From: Hydractinia symbiolongicarpus | Taxonomy: Eukaryota; Cnidaria; Hydrozoa; Anthoathecata; Hydractiniidae | Direction: 5' to 3' | Assembly: GCF_029227915.1 (NCBI RefSeq) | Contig: NC_079882.1 | Location: forward strand, 31,736,001 to 31,800,000 | Length of the DNA: 64,000 nt | Shown here: positions 11,892-24,659 of the stretch, in pieces | Numbering within the stretch: the first letter of the stretch is position 1 | How the letters are laid out: the number at the start of each line of letters is the position of its first letter | Notes under the pieces: generated by a model | What the model was told of the DNA's origin: nothing | The model's input: the letters and a program-made list of their open reading frames with translations, nothing else | The model's database searches: none | Program-made: the position numbers and the translations under genes

Positions 11892-12701
11892 TTGTATACT
11901 TTTGACTATACGGGCCAAGCCGGGATTTACGGGAAATCTCGGGTTTTCGTTTGCCGGCGATTAAACTTCTTTTATTCAGTGTCTCATCAAAAATGAAAAC
12001 ATTTTTGAAAACTACAAGTCTCATGCGTTTTAGTGGTGAAAAAATAAATTAAAAAATCGTTCTGGAAATGAGTTTACTCACAGGGTACTTTCTTTGTATA
12101 CATTCGACTATACGGGCCAAGCCCGGGATTTACGGGAAATCGCGGGTTTTCGTTTGCCGGCGATTAAACCTCTTTCATTAAGCGTCCCATCAAAAATGAA
12201 AACATTTCTGAAAACTACAAGTCTCATGCGTTTTAGTGGTGAAAAAAAAATTTAAAAAATCGTTCGGGAAATGAGTTTACTCCCTGGGTACTTTCTTTGT
12301 ATACTTTTGACTATACGGGCCAAGCCGGGATTTACGGGAAATCTCGGGTTTTCGTTTGCCGGCGATTAAGCTTCTTTTATTCAGTGTCTCATCAAAAATG
12401 AAAACATTTTTGAAAACTACAAGTCTCATGCGTTTTAGTGGTGAAAAAATAAATTAAAAAATCGTTCTGGAAATGAGTTTACTCACAGGGTACTTTCTTT
12501 GTATACATTCGACTATACGGGCCAAGCCCGGGATTTACGGGAAATCGCGGGTTTTCGTTTGCCGGCGATTAAACCTCTTTCATTAAGCGTCCCATCAAAA
12601 ATGAAAACATTTCTGAAAACTACAAGTCTCATGCGTTTTAGTGGTGAAAAAAAAATTTAAAAAATCGTTCGGGAAATGAGTTTACTCCCTGGGTACTTTC
12701 T
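11892..12701. repeat. 2-mer HOR, period 405 bp
   Basis: Units 11892-12296 and 12297-12701 match closely. Each pairs a monomer with AAATCTCGGG and CAGTGTCTCAT with a monomer with CCTCTTTCATTAAGCGTCCCAT. I noticed a substitution of GATTAAGC for GATTAAAC near 12369 in the second unit. The CAGTGTCTC marker also occurs at 11572, one period upstream, so the series began earlier with a different partner monomer. Confidence 0.8.
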
Positions 12702-13012
12702 TTGTATACATTCGACTATACGGGCCAAGCCCGGGACTTACGGGAAATCGCGGGATTTCGTTTGCCGGCGATTAAACCTCTTTTATTAAGCGTCTCATCA
12801 AAAATGAAAACATTTTTAAAAACTACAAGTCTTATGCGTTTTAGTGGTGAAAAAATAATTTAAAAAATCGTTCTGGAAATGAGTTTACTCACAGGGTACT
12901 TTCTTTGTATACTTTTGACTATACGGACCAAGCCCGGGGTTTACGGGAAATCGCGGGTTTTCTTTTGCCGGCGATTAAACTTCTTTTATTCAGCGTCTCA
13001 TCAAAAATGAAA

Positions 13013-15073
13013 ACATTTTTAAAAACTACAAGTCTTATGCGTTTTAGTGGTGAAAAAATAATTTAAAAAATCGTTCTGGAAATGAGTTTACTCACAGGGT
13101 ACTTTCTTTGTATACTTTTGACTATACGGACCAAGCCCGGGGTTTACGGGAAATCGCGGGTTTTCGTTTGCCGGCGATTAAACTTCTTTTATTCAGCGTC
13201 TCATCAAAAATGAAAACATTTTTAAAAACTACAAGTCTTATGCGTTTTAGTGGTGAAAAAATAATTTAAAAAATCGTTCTGGAAATGAGTTTACTCACAG
13301 GGTACTTTCTTTGTATACTTTTGACTATACGGGCCAAGCCCGGGATGTACGGGAAATCGCGGGTTTTCGTTTGCCGGCGATTAAACCTCTTTCATCCAGC
13401 GTCTCATCAAAAATGAAAACATTTCTGAAAACTGCAAGTCTCATGCGTTTTAGTGGTGAAAAAATAATTTAAAAAATCGTTCGGGAAATGAGTTTACTCC
13501 CTGGGTACTTTCTTTGTATACTTTTGACTATACGGGCCAAGCCGGGATTTACGGAAAATCGCGGGTTTTCGTTTGCCGGTGATTAAACTTCTTTTATTCA
13601 GCGTCTCATCAAAAATGAAAATATTTTTAAAAACTACAAGTCTTATGCGTTTTAGTGGTGAAAAAATAATTTAAAAAATCGTTCTGGAAATGAGTTTACT
13701 CACAGGGTACTTTCTTTGTATACTTTTGACTATACGGGCCAAGCCCGGGATGTACGGGAAATCGCGGGTTTTCGTTTGCCGGCGATTAAACCTCTTTCAT
13801 CCAGCGTCTCATCAAAAATGAAAACATTTCTGAAAACTACAAGTCTCATGCGTTTTAGTGGTGAAAAAATAATTTAAAAAATCGTTCGGGAAATGAGTTT
13901 ACTCCCTGGGTACTTTCTTTGTATACTTTTGACTATACGGGCCAAGCCGGGATTTACGGAAAATCGCGGGTTTTCGTTTGCCGGTGATTAAACTTCTTTT
14001 ATTCAGCGTCTCATCAAAAATGAAAATATTTTTAAAAACTACAAGTCTTATGCGTTTTAGTGGTGAAAAAATAATTTAAAAAATCGTTCTGGAAATGAGT
14101 TTACTCACAGGGTACTTTCTTTGTATACTTTTGACTATACGGACCAAGCCCGGGGTTTACGGGAAATCGCGGGTTTTCGTTTGCCGGCGATTAAACTTCT
14201 TTTATTCAGCGTCTCATCAAAAATGAAAACATTTTTAAAAACTACAAGTCTTATGCGTTTTAGTGGTGAAAAAATAATTTAAAAAATCGTTCTGGAAATG
14301 AGTTTACTCACAGGGTACTTTCTTTGTATACTTTTGACTATACGGGCCAAGCCCGGGATGTACGGGAAATCGCGGGTTTTCGTTTGCCGGCGATTAAACC
14401 TCTTTCATCCAGCGTCTCATCAAAAATGAAAACATTTCTGAAAACTGCAAGTCTCATGCGTTTTAGTGGTGAAAAAATAATTTAAAAAATCGTTCGGGAA
14501 ATGAGTTTACTCCCTGGGTACTTTCTTTGTATACTTTTGACTATACGGGCCAAGCCGGGATTTACGGAAAATCGCGGGTTTTCGTTTGCCGGTGATTAAA
14601 CTTCTTTTATTCAGCGTCTCATCAAAAATGAAAATATTTTTAAAAACTACAAGTCTTATGCGTTTTAGTGGTGAAAAAATAATTTAAAAAATCGTTCTGG
14701 AAATGAGTTTACTCACAGGGTACTTTCTTTGTATACTTTTGACTATACGGGCCAAGCCCGGGATGTACGGGAAATCGCGGGTTTTCGTTTGCCGGCGATT
14801 AAACCTCTTTCATCCAGCGTCTCATCAAAAATGAAAACATTTCTGAAAACTACAAGTCTCATGCGTTTTAGTGGTGAAAAAATAATTTAAAAAATCGTTC
14901 GGGAAATGAGTTTACTCCCTGGGTACTTTCTTTGTATACTTTTGACTATACGGGCCAAGCCGGGATTTACGGAAAATCGCGGGTTTTCGTTTGCCGGTGA
15001 TTAAACTTCTTTTATTCAGCGTCTCATCAAAAATGAAAATATTTTTAAAAACTACAAGTCTTATGCGTTTTAG
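13013..15073. repeat. 5-mer HOR, period 1,013 bp, two tandem copies
   Basis: Markers repeat at a 1,013-bp shift: CGGACCAAGCCCGGGG near 13128 and 14141, CCGGGATGTACGGG near 13339 and 14352, TTCATCCAGCG near 13393 and 14406, and ACTGCAAG near 13433 and 14446. Within each copy a 406-bp two-monomer subunit is itself repeated, with ACTGCAAG in the first and ACTACAAG in the second, so the HOR is nested. The match ends where the second copy reads AGTGAAGAA near 15074. Confidence 0.85.
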
Positions 15074-18000
15074 TGAAGAAAAAATAATTTAAAAAATCGT
15101 TCTGGAAATGAGTTTACTCACAGGGTACTTTCTTTGTATACTTTTGACTATACGGGCCGAGTCCGGGGTTTACGGGAAATCGCGGGTTTTCGTTTGCCGG
15201 CGATTAAACTTCTTTTATTCAGCGTCTCATCAAAAATGAAAACATTTTTGAAAACTACAAGTCTCATGCGTTTTAGTGGTGAAAAAATAATTTAAAAAAT
15301 CGTTCGGGAAATGAGTTTACTCCCTGGGTACTTTCTTTGTATACTTTTGACTATACGGGCCAAGCCGGGATTTACGGGAAATCGCGGGTTTTCGTTTGCC
15401 GGCGATTAAACTTCTTTTATTCAGCGTCTCATCAAAAATGAAAACATTTTTAAAAACTACAAGTCTTATGCGTTTTAGTGGTGAAAAAATAATTTAAAAA
15501 AACGTTCTGGAAATGAGTTTATTCACAGGGTACTTTCTTTGTATACTTTTGACTATACGGGCCAAGCCCGGGATTTACGGGAAATCGCGGGTTTTCGTTT
15601 GCCGGCGATTAAACTTCTTTTATTCAACGTCTCATCAAAAATGAAAACATTTCTGAAAACTACAAGTCTCATGCGTTTTAGTGGTGAAAAAAAAATTTAA
15701 AAAATCGTTCGGGAAATGAGTTTACTCCCTGGGTACTTTCTTTGTATACATTCGACTATACGGGCCAAGCCCGGGACTTACGGGAAATCGCGGGATTTCG
15801 TTTGCCGGCGATTAAACCTCTTTTATTAAGCGTCTGATCAAAAATGAAAACATTTTTAAAAACTACAAGTCTTATGCGCTTTAGTGGTGAAAAAATAATT
15901 TAAAAAATCGTTCTGGAAATGAGTTTACTCACAGGGTACTTTCTTTGTATACTTTTGACTATACGGGCCAAGCCCGGGGTTTACGGGAAATCGCGGGTTT
16001 TCGTTTGCCGGCGATTAAACTTCTTTTATTCAGCGTCTCATCAAAAATGAAAACATTTTTGAAAACTACAAGTCTCATGCGTTTTAGTGGTAAAAAAATA
16101 AATTAAAAAATCGTTTTTGAAAAGAGTTTACCCACAGGGTACTTTCTTTGTATACATTCGACGATACGGGCCAAGCCCGGGATTTACGGGAAATCGCGGG
16201 TTTTCGTTTGCCGGCGATTAAACCTCTTTCATCAAGCGTCTCATCAAAAATGAAAACATTTCTGAAAACTACAAGTCTCATGCGTTTTAGTGGTGAAAAA
16301 ATAATTTAAAAAATCGTTCGGGAAATGAGTTTACTCCCTGGGTACTTTCTTTGTATACTTTTGCCTATACGGGCCAAGCCGGGATTTACGGGAAATCGCG
16401 GGTTTTCGTTTGCCGGTGATTAAACTCCTTTTATTCAGCGTCTCATCAAAAATGAAAACATTTTTAAAAACTACAAGTCTTATGCGTTTTAGGGGTGAAA
16501 AAATAATTTAAAAAATCGTTCTGGAAATGAGTTTACTCACAGGGTACTTTCTTTGTATACTTTTGACTATACGGGCCGAGTCCGGGGTTTACGGGAAATC
16601 GTGGGTTTTCGTTTGCCGGCGATTAAACTTCTTTTATTCAGCGTCTCATCAAAAATGAAAACATTTTTAAAAACTACAAGTCTTATGCGTTTTAGTGGTG
16701 AAAAAATAATTTAAAAAAACGTTCTGGAAATGAGTTTACTCACAGGGTACTTTCTTTGTATACTTTTGACTATACGGGCCAAGCCCGGGATTTACGGGAA
16801 ATCGCGGGTTTTCGTTTGCCGGCGATTAAACTTCTTTTATTCAGCGTCTCATCAAAAATGAAAACATTTTTGAAAACTACAGGTCTCATGCGTTTTAGTG
16901 GTGAAAAAATAATTTAAAAAATCGTTCAAGAAATGACTTTACTCCGTGGGTACTTTCTTCGTATACTTTTGACTATACGGGCCAAGCCGGGATTTACGGG
17001 AAATCGCGGGTTTTCGTTTGCCGGCGATTAAACTTCTTTTATTCAGCGTCTCATCAAAAATGAAAACATTTTTAAAAACTACAAGTCTTTTGCGTTTTAG
17101 TGGTCAAAAAATAATTTAAAAAATCGTTCTGGAAATGAGTTTACTCACAGGGTACTTTCTTTGTATACTTTTGACTATACGGGCCAAGCCCGGGGTTTAC
17201 GGGAAATCTCGGGTTTTCGTTTGCCGCCGATTAAACTTCTTTTATTCAGCGTCTCATCAAAAATGAAAACATTTTTGAAAACTACAAGTCTCATGCGTTT
17301 TAGTGGTGAAAAAATAAATTAAAAAATCGTTCTGGAAATGAGTTTACTCACAGGGTACTTTCTTTGTATACATTCGACAATACGGGCCAAGCCCGGGATT
17401 TACGGGAAATTGCGGGTTTTCGTTTGCCGGCGATTAAACCTCTTTCATTAAGCGTCTCATCAAAAATGAAAACATTTCTGAAAACTACAAGTCTCATGCG
17501 TTTTAGTGGTGAAAAAAAAATTTAAAAAATCGTTCGGGAAATGAGTTTACTCCCTGGGTACTTTCTTTGTATACATTCGACTATACGGGCCAAGCCCGGG
17601 ATTTACGGGAAATCGCAGGATTTCGTTTGCCGGCGATTAAACCTCTTTTATTAAGCGTCTCATCAAAAATGAAAACATTTTTAAAAACTACAAGTCTTAT
17701 GCGTTTTAGTGGTGAAAAAATAATTTAAAAAATCGTTCTGGAAATGAGTTTACTCATAGGGTACTTTCTTTGTATACTTTTGACTATACGGGCCAAGCCC
17801 GGGGTTTACGGGAAATCGCGGGTTTTCGTTTGCCGGCGATTAAACTTCTTTTATTCAGCGTCTCATCAAAAATGAAAACATTTTTGAAAACTACAAGTCT
17901 CATGCGTTTTAGTGGTGAAAAAATAAATTAAAAAATCGTTCTGGAAAAGAGTTTACTCACAGGGTACTTTCTTTGTATACATTCGACTATACGGGCCAAG

Positions 18001-18207
18001 CCCGGGATTTACGGGAAATCGCGGGTTTTCGTTTGCCGGCGATTAAACCTCTTTCATCAAGCGTCTCATCAAAAATGAAAAAATTTCTGAAAACTACAAG
18101 TCTCATGCGTTTTAGTGGTGAAAAAATAATTTAAAAAATCGTTCTGGAAATGAGTTTACTCCCTGGGTACTTTCTTTGTATACTTTTGACTACACGGGCC
18201 AAGCCGG

Positions 18208-21200
18208 GATTTACGGGAAATCGCGGGTTTTCGTTTGCCGGCGATTAAACTTCTTTTATTCAGCGTCTCATCAAAAATGAAAACATTTTTAAAAACTACA
18301 AGTCTTATGCGTTTTAGTGGTGAAAAAATAATTTAAAAAATCGTTCTTGAAATGAGTTTACTCACAGGGTACTTTCTTTGTGTACATTCGACTATACGGG
18401 CCAAGCCCTGGATTTACGGGAAATCGCGGGTTTTTGTTTTCCGGCGATTAAACCTCTTTCATTAAGCGTCTCATCAAAAATGAAAACATTTTTAAAAACT
18501 ACAAGTCTTATGCGTTTTAGTGGTGAAAAAATAATTTAAAAAATCGTTCTGGAAATGAGTTTACTCATAGGGTACTTTCTTTGTATACTTTTGACTATAC
18601 GGGCCAAGCCCGGGGTTTACGGGAAATCGCGGGTTTTCGTTTGCCGGCGATTAAACTTCTTTTATTCAGCGTCTCATCAAAAATGAAAACATTTTTGAAA
18701 ACTACAAGTCTCATGCGTTTTAGTGGTGAAAAAATAAATTAAAAAATCGTTCTGGAAAAGAGTTTACTCACAGGGTACTTTCTTTGTATACATTCGACTA
18801 TACGGGCCAAGCCCGGGATTTACGGGAAATCGCGGGTTTTCGTTTGCCGGCGATTAAACCTCTTTCATCAAGCGTCTCATCAAAAATGAAAAAATTTCTG
18901 AAAACTACAAGTCTCATGCGTTTTAGTGGTGAAAAAATAATTTAAAAAATCGTTCGGAAAATGAGTTTACTCCCTGGGTACTTTCTTTGTATACATTCGA
19001 CTATACGTGCCAAGCCCGGGATTTACGGGAAATCGCGGGTTTTCGTTTGCCGGCGATTAAACTTCTTTTATTCAGCGTCTCATCAAAAATGAAAACATTT
19101 TTAAAAACTACAAGTCTCATGCGTTTTAGTGGTGAAAAAATAATTTAAAAAATCGTTCTGGAAATGAGTTTACTCCCTGGGTACTTTCTTTGTATACTTT
19201 TGACTACACGGGCCAAGCCGGGATTTACGGGAAATCGCGGGTTTTCGTTTGCCGGCGATTAAACTTCTTTTATTCAGCGTCTCATCAAAAATGAAAACAT
19301 TTTTAAAAACTACAAGTCTTATGCGTTTTAGTGGTGAAAAAATAATTTAAAAAATCGTTCTTGAAATGAGTTTACTCACAGGGTACTTTCTTTGTGTACA
19401 TTCGACTATACGGGCCAAGCCCTGGATTTACGGGAAATCGCGGGTTTTTGTTTTCCGGCGATTAAACCTCTTTCATTAAGCGTCTCATCAAAAATGAAAA
19501 CATTTTTAAAAACTACAAGTCTTATGCGTTTTAGTGGTGGAGTTTACTCACAGGGTACTTTCTTTGTATACATGCGACTATACGTGCCAAGCCCGGGATT
19601 TACGGGAAATCGCGGGTTTTCGTTTGCCGGCGATTAAACTTCTTTTATTCAGCGTCTCATCAAAAATGAAAACATTTTTGAAAACTACAAGTCTCATGCG
19701 TTTTAGTGGTGAAAAAATAATTTAAAAAATCGTTCGGGAAATGAGTTTACTCCCTGGGTACTTTCTTTGTATACTTTTGACTATACGGGCCAAGCCGGGA
19801 TTTACGGGAAATCGCGGGTTTTCGTTTGCCGGCGATTAAATTTCTTTTATTCAGCGTCTCATCAAAAATGAAAACATTTTTAAAAACTACAAGTCTTATG
19901 CGTTTTAGTGGTGAAAAAATAATTTAAAAAATCGTTCTGGAAATGAGTTTACTCACAGGGTACTTTCTTTGTATACTTTTGACTATACGGGCCAAGCCCG
20001 GGATTTACGGGAAATCGCGGGTTTTCGTTTGCCAGCGATTAAACTTCTTTTATTCAGCGTCTCATCAAAAATGAAAACATTTTTGAAAACTACAAGTCTC
20101 ATGCGTTTTAGTGGTGAAAAAATAATTTAAAAAATCAATCAAAAAATGAGTTTACTCCCTGGGTACTTTCTTTGTATACTTTTGACTATACCGGCCAAGC
20201 CGGGATTTACGGGAAATCGCGGGTTTTCGTTTGCCGGCGATTAAACTTCTTTTATTCAGCGTCTCATCAAAAATGAAAACATTTTTAAAAACTAAAAGTC
20301 TTTTGCGTTTTAGTGGTGAAAAAATAATTTAAAAAATCGTTCTGGAAATGAGTTTACTCACAGGGTACTTTCTTTGTATACATTCGACTATACGGGCCAA
20401 ACCCGGGATTTACGGGAAATCGCGGGTTTTCGTTTGCCGGCGATTAAACTTCTTTTATTCAGCGTCTCATCAAAAATGAAAACATTTTTAAAAACTACAA
20501 GTCTTATGCGTTTTAGTGGTGAAAAAATAATTTAAAAAATCGTTCTTGAAATGAGTTTACTCACAGGGTACTTTCTTTGTGTACATTCGACTATACGGGC
20601 CAAGCCCTGGATTTACGGGAAATCGCGGGTTTTTGTTTTCCGGCGATTAAACCTCTTTCATTAAGCGTCTCATCAAAAATGAAAACATTTTTAAAAACTA
20701 CAAGTCTTATGCGTTTTAGTGGTGAAAAAATAATTTAAAAAATCGTTCTGGAAATGAGTTTACTCATAGGGTACTTTCTTTGTATACTTTTGACTATACG
20801 GGCCAAGCCCGGGGTTTACGGGAAATCGCGGGTTTTCGTTTGCCGGCGATTAAACTTCTTTTATTCAGCGTCTCATCAAAAATGAAAACATTTTTGAAAA
20901 CTACAAGTCTCATGCGTTTTAGTGGTGAAAAAATAAATTAAAAAATCGTTCTGGAAAAGAGTTTACTCACAGGGTACTTTCTTTGTATACATTCGACTAT
21001 ACGGGCCAAGCCCGGGATTTACGGGAAATCGCGGGTTTTCGTTTGCCGGCGATTAAACCTCTTTCATCAAGCGTCTCATCAAAAATGAAAAAATTTCTGA
21101 AAACTACAAGTCTCATGCGTTTTAGTGGTGAAAAAATAATTTAAAAAATCGTTCGGAAAATGAGTTTACTCCCTGGGTACTTTCTTTGTATACATTCGAC

Positions 21201-22678
21201 TATACGTGCCAAGCCCGGGATTTACGGGAAATCGCGGGTTTTCGTTTGCCGGCGATTAAACTTCTTTTATTCAGCGTCTCATCAAAAATGAAAACATTTT
21301 TAAAAACTACAAGTCTCATGCGTTTTAGTGGTGAAAAAATAATTTAAAAAATCGTTCTGGAAATGAGTTTACTCCCTGGGTACTTTCTTTGTATACTTTT
21401 GACTACACGGGCCAAGCCGGGATTTACGGGAAATCGCGGGTTTTCGTTTGCCGGCGATTAAACTTCTTTTATTCAGCGTCTCATCAAAAATGAAAACATT
21501 TTTAAAAACTACAAGTCTTATGCGTTTTAGTGGTGAAAAAATAATTTAAAAAATCGTTCTTGAAATGAGTTTACTCACAGGGTACTTTCTTTGTGTACAT
21601 TCGACTATACGGGCCAAGCCCTGGATTTACGGGAAATCGCGGGTTTTTGTTTTCCGGCGATTAAACCTCTTTCATTAAGCGTCTCATCAAAAATGAAAAC
21701 ATTTTTAAAAACTACAAGTCTTATGCGTTTTAGTGGTGAAAAAATAATTTAAAAAATCGTTCTGGAAATGAGTTTACTCACAGGGTACTTTCTTTGTATA
21801 CATGCGACTATACGTGCCAAGCCCGGGATTTACGGGAAATCGCGGGTTTTCGTTTGCCGGCGATTAAACTTCTTTTATTCAGCGTCTCATCAAAAATGAA
21901 AACATTTTTGAAAACTACAAGTCTCATGCGTTTTAGTGGTGAAAAAATAATTTAAAAAATCGTTCGGGAAATGAGTTTACTCCCTGGGTACTTTCTTTGT
22001 ATACTTTTGACTATACGGGCCAAGCCGGGATTTACGGGAAATCGCGGGTTTTCGTTTGCCGGCGATTAAATTTCTTTTATTCAGCGTCTCATCAAAAATG
22101 AAAACATTTTTAAAAACTACAAGTCTTATGCGTTTTAGTGGTGAAAAAATAATTTAAAAAATCGTTCTGGAAATGAGTTTACTCACAGGGTACTTTCTTT
22201 GTATACTTTTGACTATACGGGCCAAGCCCGGGATTTACGGGAAATCGCGGGTTTTCGTTTGCCAGCGATTAAACTTCTTTTATTCAGCGTCTCATCAAAA
22301 ATGAAAACATTTTTGAAAACTACAAGTCTCATGCGTTTTAGTGGTGAAAAAATAATTTAAAAAATCAATCAAAAAATGAGTTTACTCCCTGGGTACTTTC
22401 TTTGTATACTTTTGACTATACCAGCCAAGCCGGGATTTACGGGAAATCGCGGGTTTTCGTTTGCCGGCGATTAAACTTCTTTTATTCAGCGTCTCATCAA
22501 AAATGAAAACATTTTTAAAAACTAAAAGTCTTTTGCGTTTTAGTGGTGAAAAAATAATTTAAAAAATCGTTCTGGAAATGAGTTTACTCACAGGGTACTT
22601 TCTTTGTATACATTCGACTATACGGGCCAAACCCGGGATTTACGGGAAATCGCGGGTTTTCGTTTGCCGGCGATTAAA
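18208..22678. repeat. 11-mer HOR, period 2,230 bp, two tandem copies
   Basis: Shared markers include the TTTGTGTACATTCG box, GCCCTGGATTTACGG with TTTTTGTTTTCCGGCG, CTCATAGGG, ATACATGCGACTATACGTGCC and AAAATCAATCAAAAAATGAG. Copy 1 runs from about 18208 to 20407 and copy 2 from about 20408 to 22678. The shift is 2,199 bp before position 19540 and 2,230 bp after it, because copy 1 has lost 31 bp there. The GTGTACA marker also recurs at a 1,014-bp (5-mer) step inside the block (18378 and 19392; 20577 and 21591). Confidence 0.85.
19392..19563. repeat. Truncated 172-bp monomer (31-bp deletion)
   Basis: At about 19540 TTTTAGTGGTG joins directly to GAGTTTACTCACAGGG, so the whole A/T tract and the ATCGTTCTGGAAAT segment are missing. 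The matching monomer in the next HOR copy (21591-21793) is a full 203 bp. The deletion removes the stop-rich A/T tract and is the only reason that longer reading frames appear here (19392-19637 and 19534-19725). These are deletion by-products, not genes. Confidence 0.88.
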
Positions 22679-23277
22679 CCTCTTTCATTAAGCGTCTCAT
22701 CAAAAATGAAAACATTTCTGAAAACTACAAGTCTCATGCGTTTTAGTGGTGAAAAAAAAATTTAAAAAATCGTTCGGAAAATGAGTTTACTCCCTGGGTA
22801 CTTTCTTTGTACACATTCGACTATACGGGCCAAGCCCGGGATTTACGGTAAATCGCGGGATTTCGTTTGCCGGCGATTAAACCTCTTTTATTAAGCGTCT
22901 CATCAAAAATGAAAACATTTTTAAAAACTACAAGTCTTATGCGTTTTAGTGGTGAAAAAATAATTTAAAAAATCGTTCTGGAAATGAGTTTACTCCCTGG
23001 GTACTTTCTTTGTATACTTTTGACTATAGGGGCCGAGTCCGGGATTTACGGGAAATCGCAGGTTTTCGTTTGCCGGCGATTAAACTTCTTTTATTCAGCG
23101 TCTCATCAAAAATGAAAACATTTTTGAAAACTACAAGTCTCATGCGTTTTAGTGGTGAAAAAATAAATTAAAAAATCGTTCTGGAAAAGAGTTTACTCAC
23201 AGGGTACTTTCTTTGTATACATTCGACTATACGGGCCAAGCCCGGGATTTACAGGAAATCGCGGGTTTTCGTTTGCC
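20402..23277. repeat. 2.9-kb duplicated block, copy A (partner at 24660-27535)
   Basis: This block matches 24660-27535 at a constant shift of 4,258 bp (21 monomers). Markers preserved at the shift include GTGTACATTCG (20577 to 24835), CATGCGACTATACGTGCC, ATCAATCAAAAAATG (near 22366 to 26624), TTTGTACACATTCG and CTATAGGGGCCGAG. I noticed two substitutions: CCAGCCAAG here versus CCGGCCAAG, and GAAAACATTTTT here versus GAAAACCTTTTT. It overlaps the second copy of the 2,230-bp HOR. Confidence 0.85.
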
Positions 23278-24659
23278 GGCGATTAAACCTCTTTCATCAA
23301 GCGTCTCATCAAAAATGAAAACATTTCTGAAAACTACAAGTCTCATGCGTTTTAGTGGTGAAAAAAAAATTTAAAAAATCGTTCGGGAAATGAGTTTACT
23401 CCCTGGGTAGTTTCTTTGTATACTTTTGACTATACGGGCCGAGTCCGGGATTTAGGGAAATCGCAGGTTTTCATTTGCCGGCGATTAAACTGCTTTTATT
23501 CAGCGTCTCATCAAAAATGAAAACATTTTTGAAAACTACAAGTCTCATGCGTTTTAGTGGTGAAAAAATAATTTAAAAAATCGTTCGGAAAATGAGTTTA
23601 CTCCCTGGGTACTTTCTTTGTATACATTCGACTATACGTGCCAAGCCCGGGATTTACAGGAAATCCCGGGTTTTCGTTTGCCGGCGATTAAACTTCTTTT
23701 ATTCAGCGTCTCATCAAAAATGAAAACATTTTTGAAAACTACAAGTCTCATGCGTTTTAGCGGTGAAAAAATAATTTAAAAAATCGTTCTGGAAATGAGT
23801 TTACTCCCTGGGTACTTTCTTTGTATACTTTTGACTATACGGGCCAAGCCCGGGATTTACGGGAAATCGCAGGATTTCGTTTGCCGGCGATTAAACCTCT
23901 TTTATTAAGCGTCTCATCAAAAATGAAAACATTTTTAAAAACTACAAGTCTTATGCGTTTTAGTGGTGAAAAAATAATTTAAAAAATCGTTCTGGAAATG
24001 AGTTTACTCATAGGGTACTTTCTTTGTATACTTTTGACTATACGGGCCAAGCCCGGGGTTTACGGGAAATCGCGGGTTTTCGTTTGCCGGCGATTAAACT
24101 TCTTTTATTCAGCGTCTCATCAAAAATGAAAACATTTTTGAAAACTACAAGTCTCATGCGTTTTAGTGGTGAAAAAATAAATTAAAAAATCGTTCTGGAA
24201 AAGAGTTTACTCACAGGGTACTTTCTTTGTATACATTCGACTATACGGGCCAAGCCCGGGATTTACGGGAAATCGCGGGTTTTCGTTTGCCGGCGATTAA
24301 ACCTCTTTCATCAAGCGTCTCATCAAAAATGAAAAAATTTCTGAAAACTACAAGTCTCATGCGTTTTAGTGGTGAAAAAATAATTTAAAAAATCGTTCGG
24401 AAAATGAGTTTACTCCCTGGGTACTTTCTTTGTATACATTCGACTATACGTGCCAAGCCCGGGATTTACGGGAAATCGCGGGTTTTCGTTTGCCGGCGAT
24501 TAAACTTCTTTTATTCAGCGTCTCATCAAAAATGAAAACATTTTTAAAAACTACAAGTCTCATGCGTTTTAGTGGTGAAAAAATAATTTAAAAAATCGTT
24601 CTGGAAATGAGTTTACTCCCTGGGTACTTTCTTTGTATACTTTTGACTACACGGGCCAA

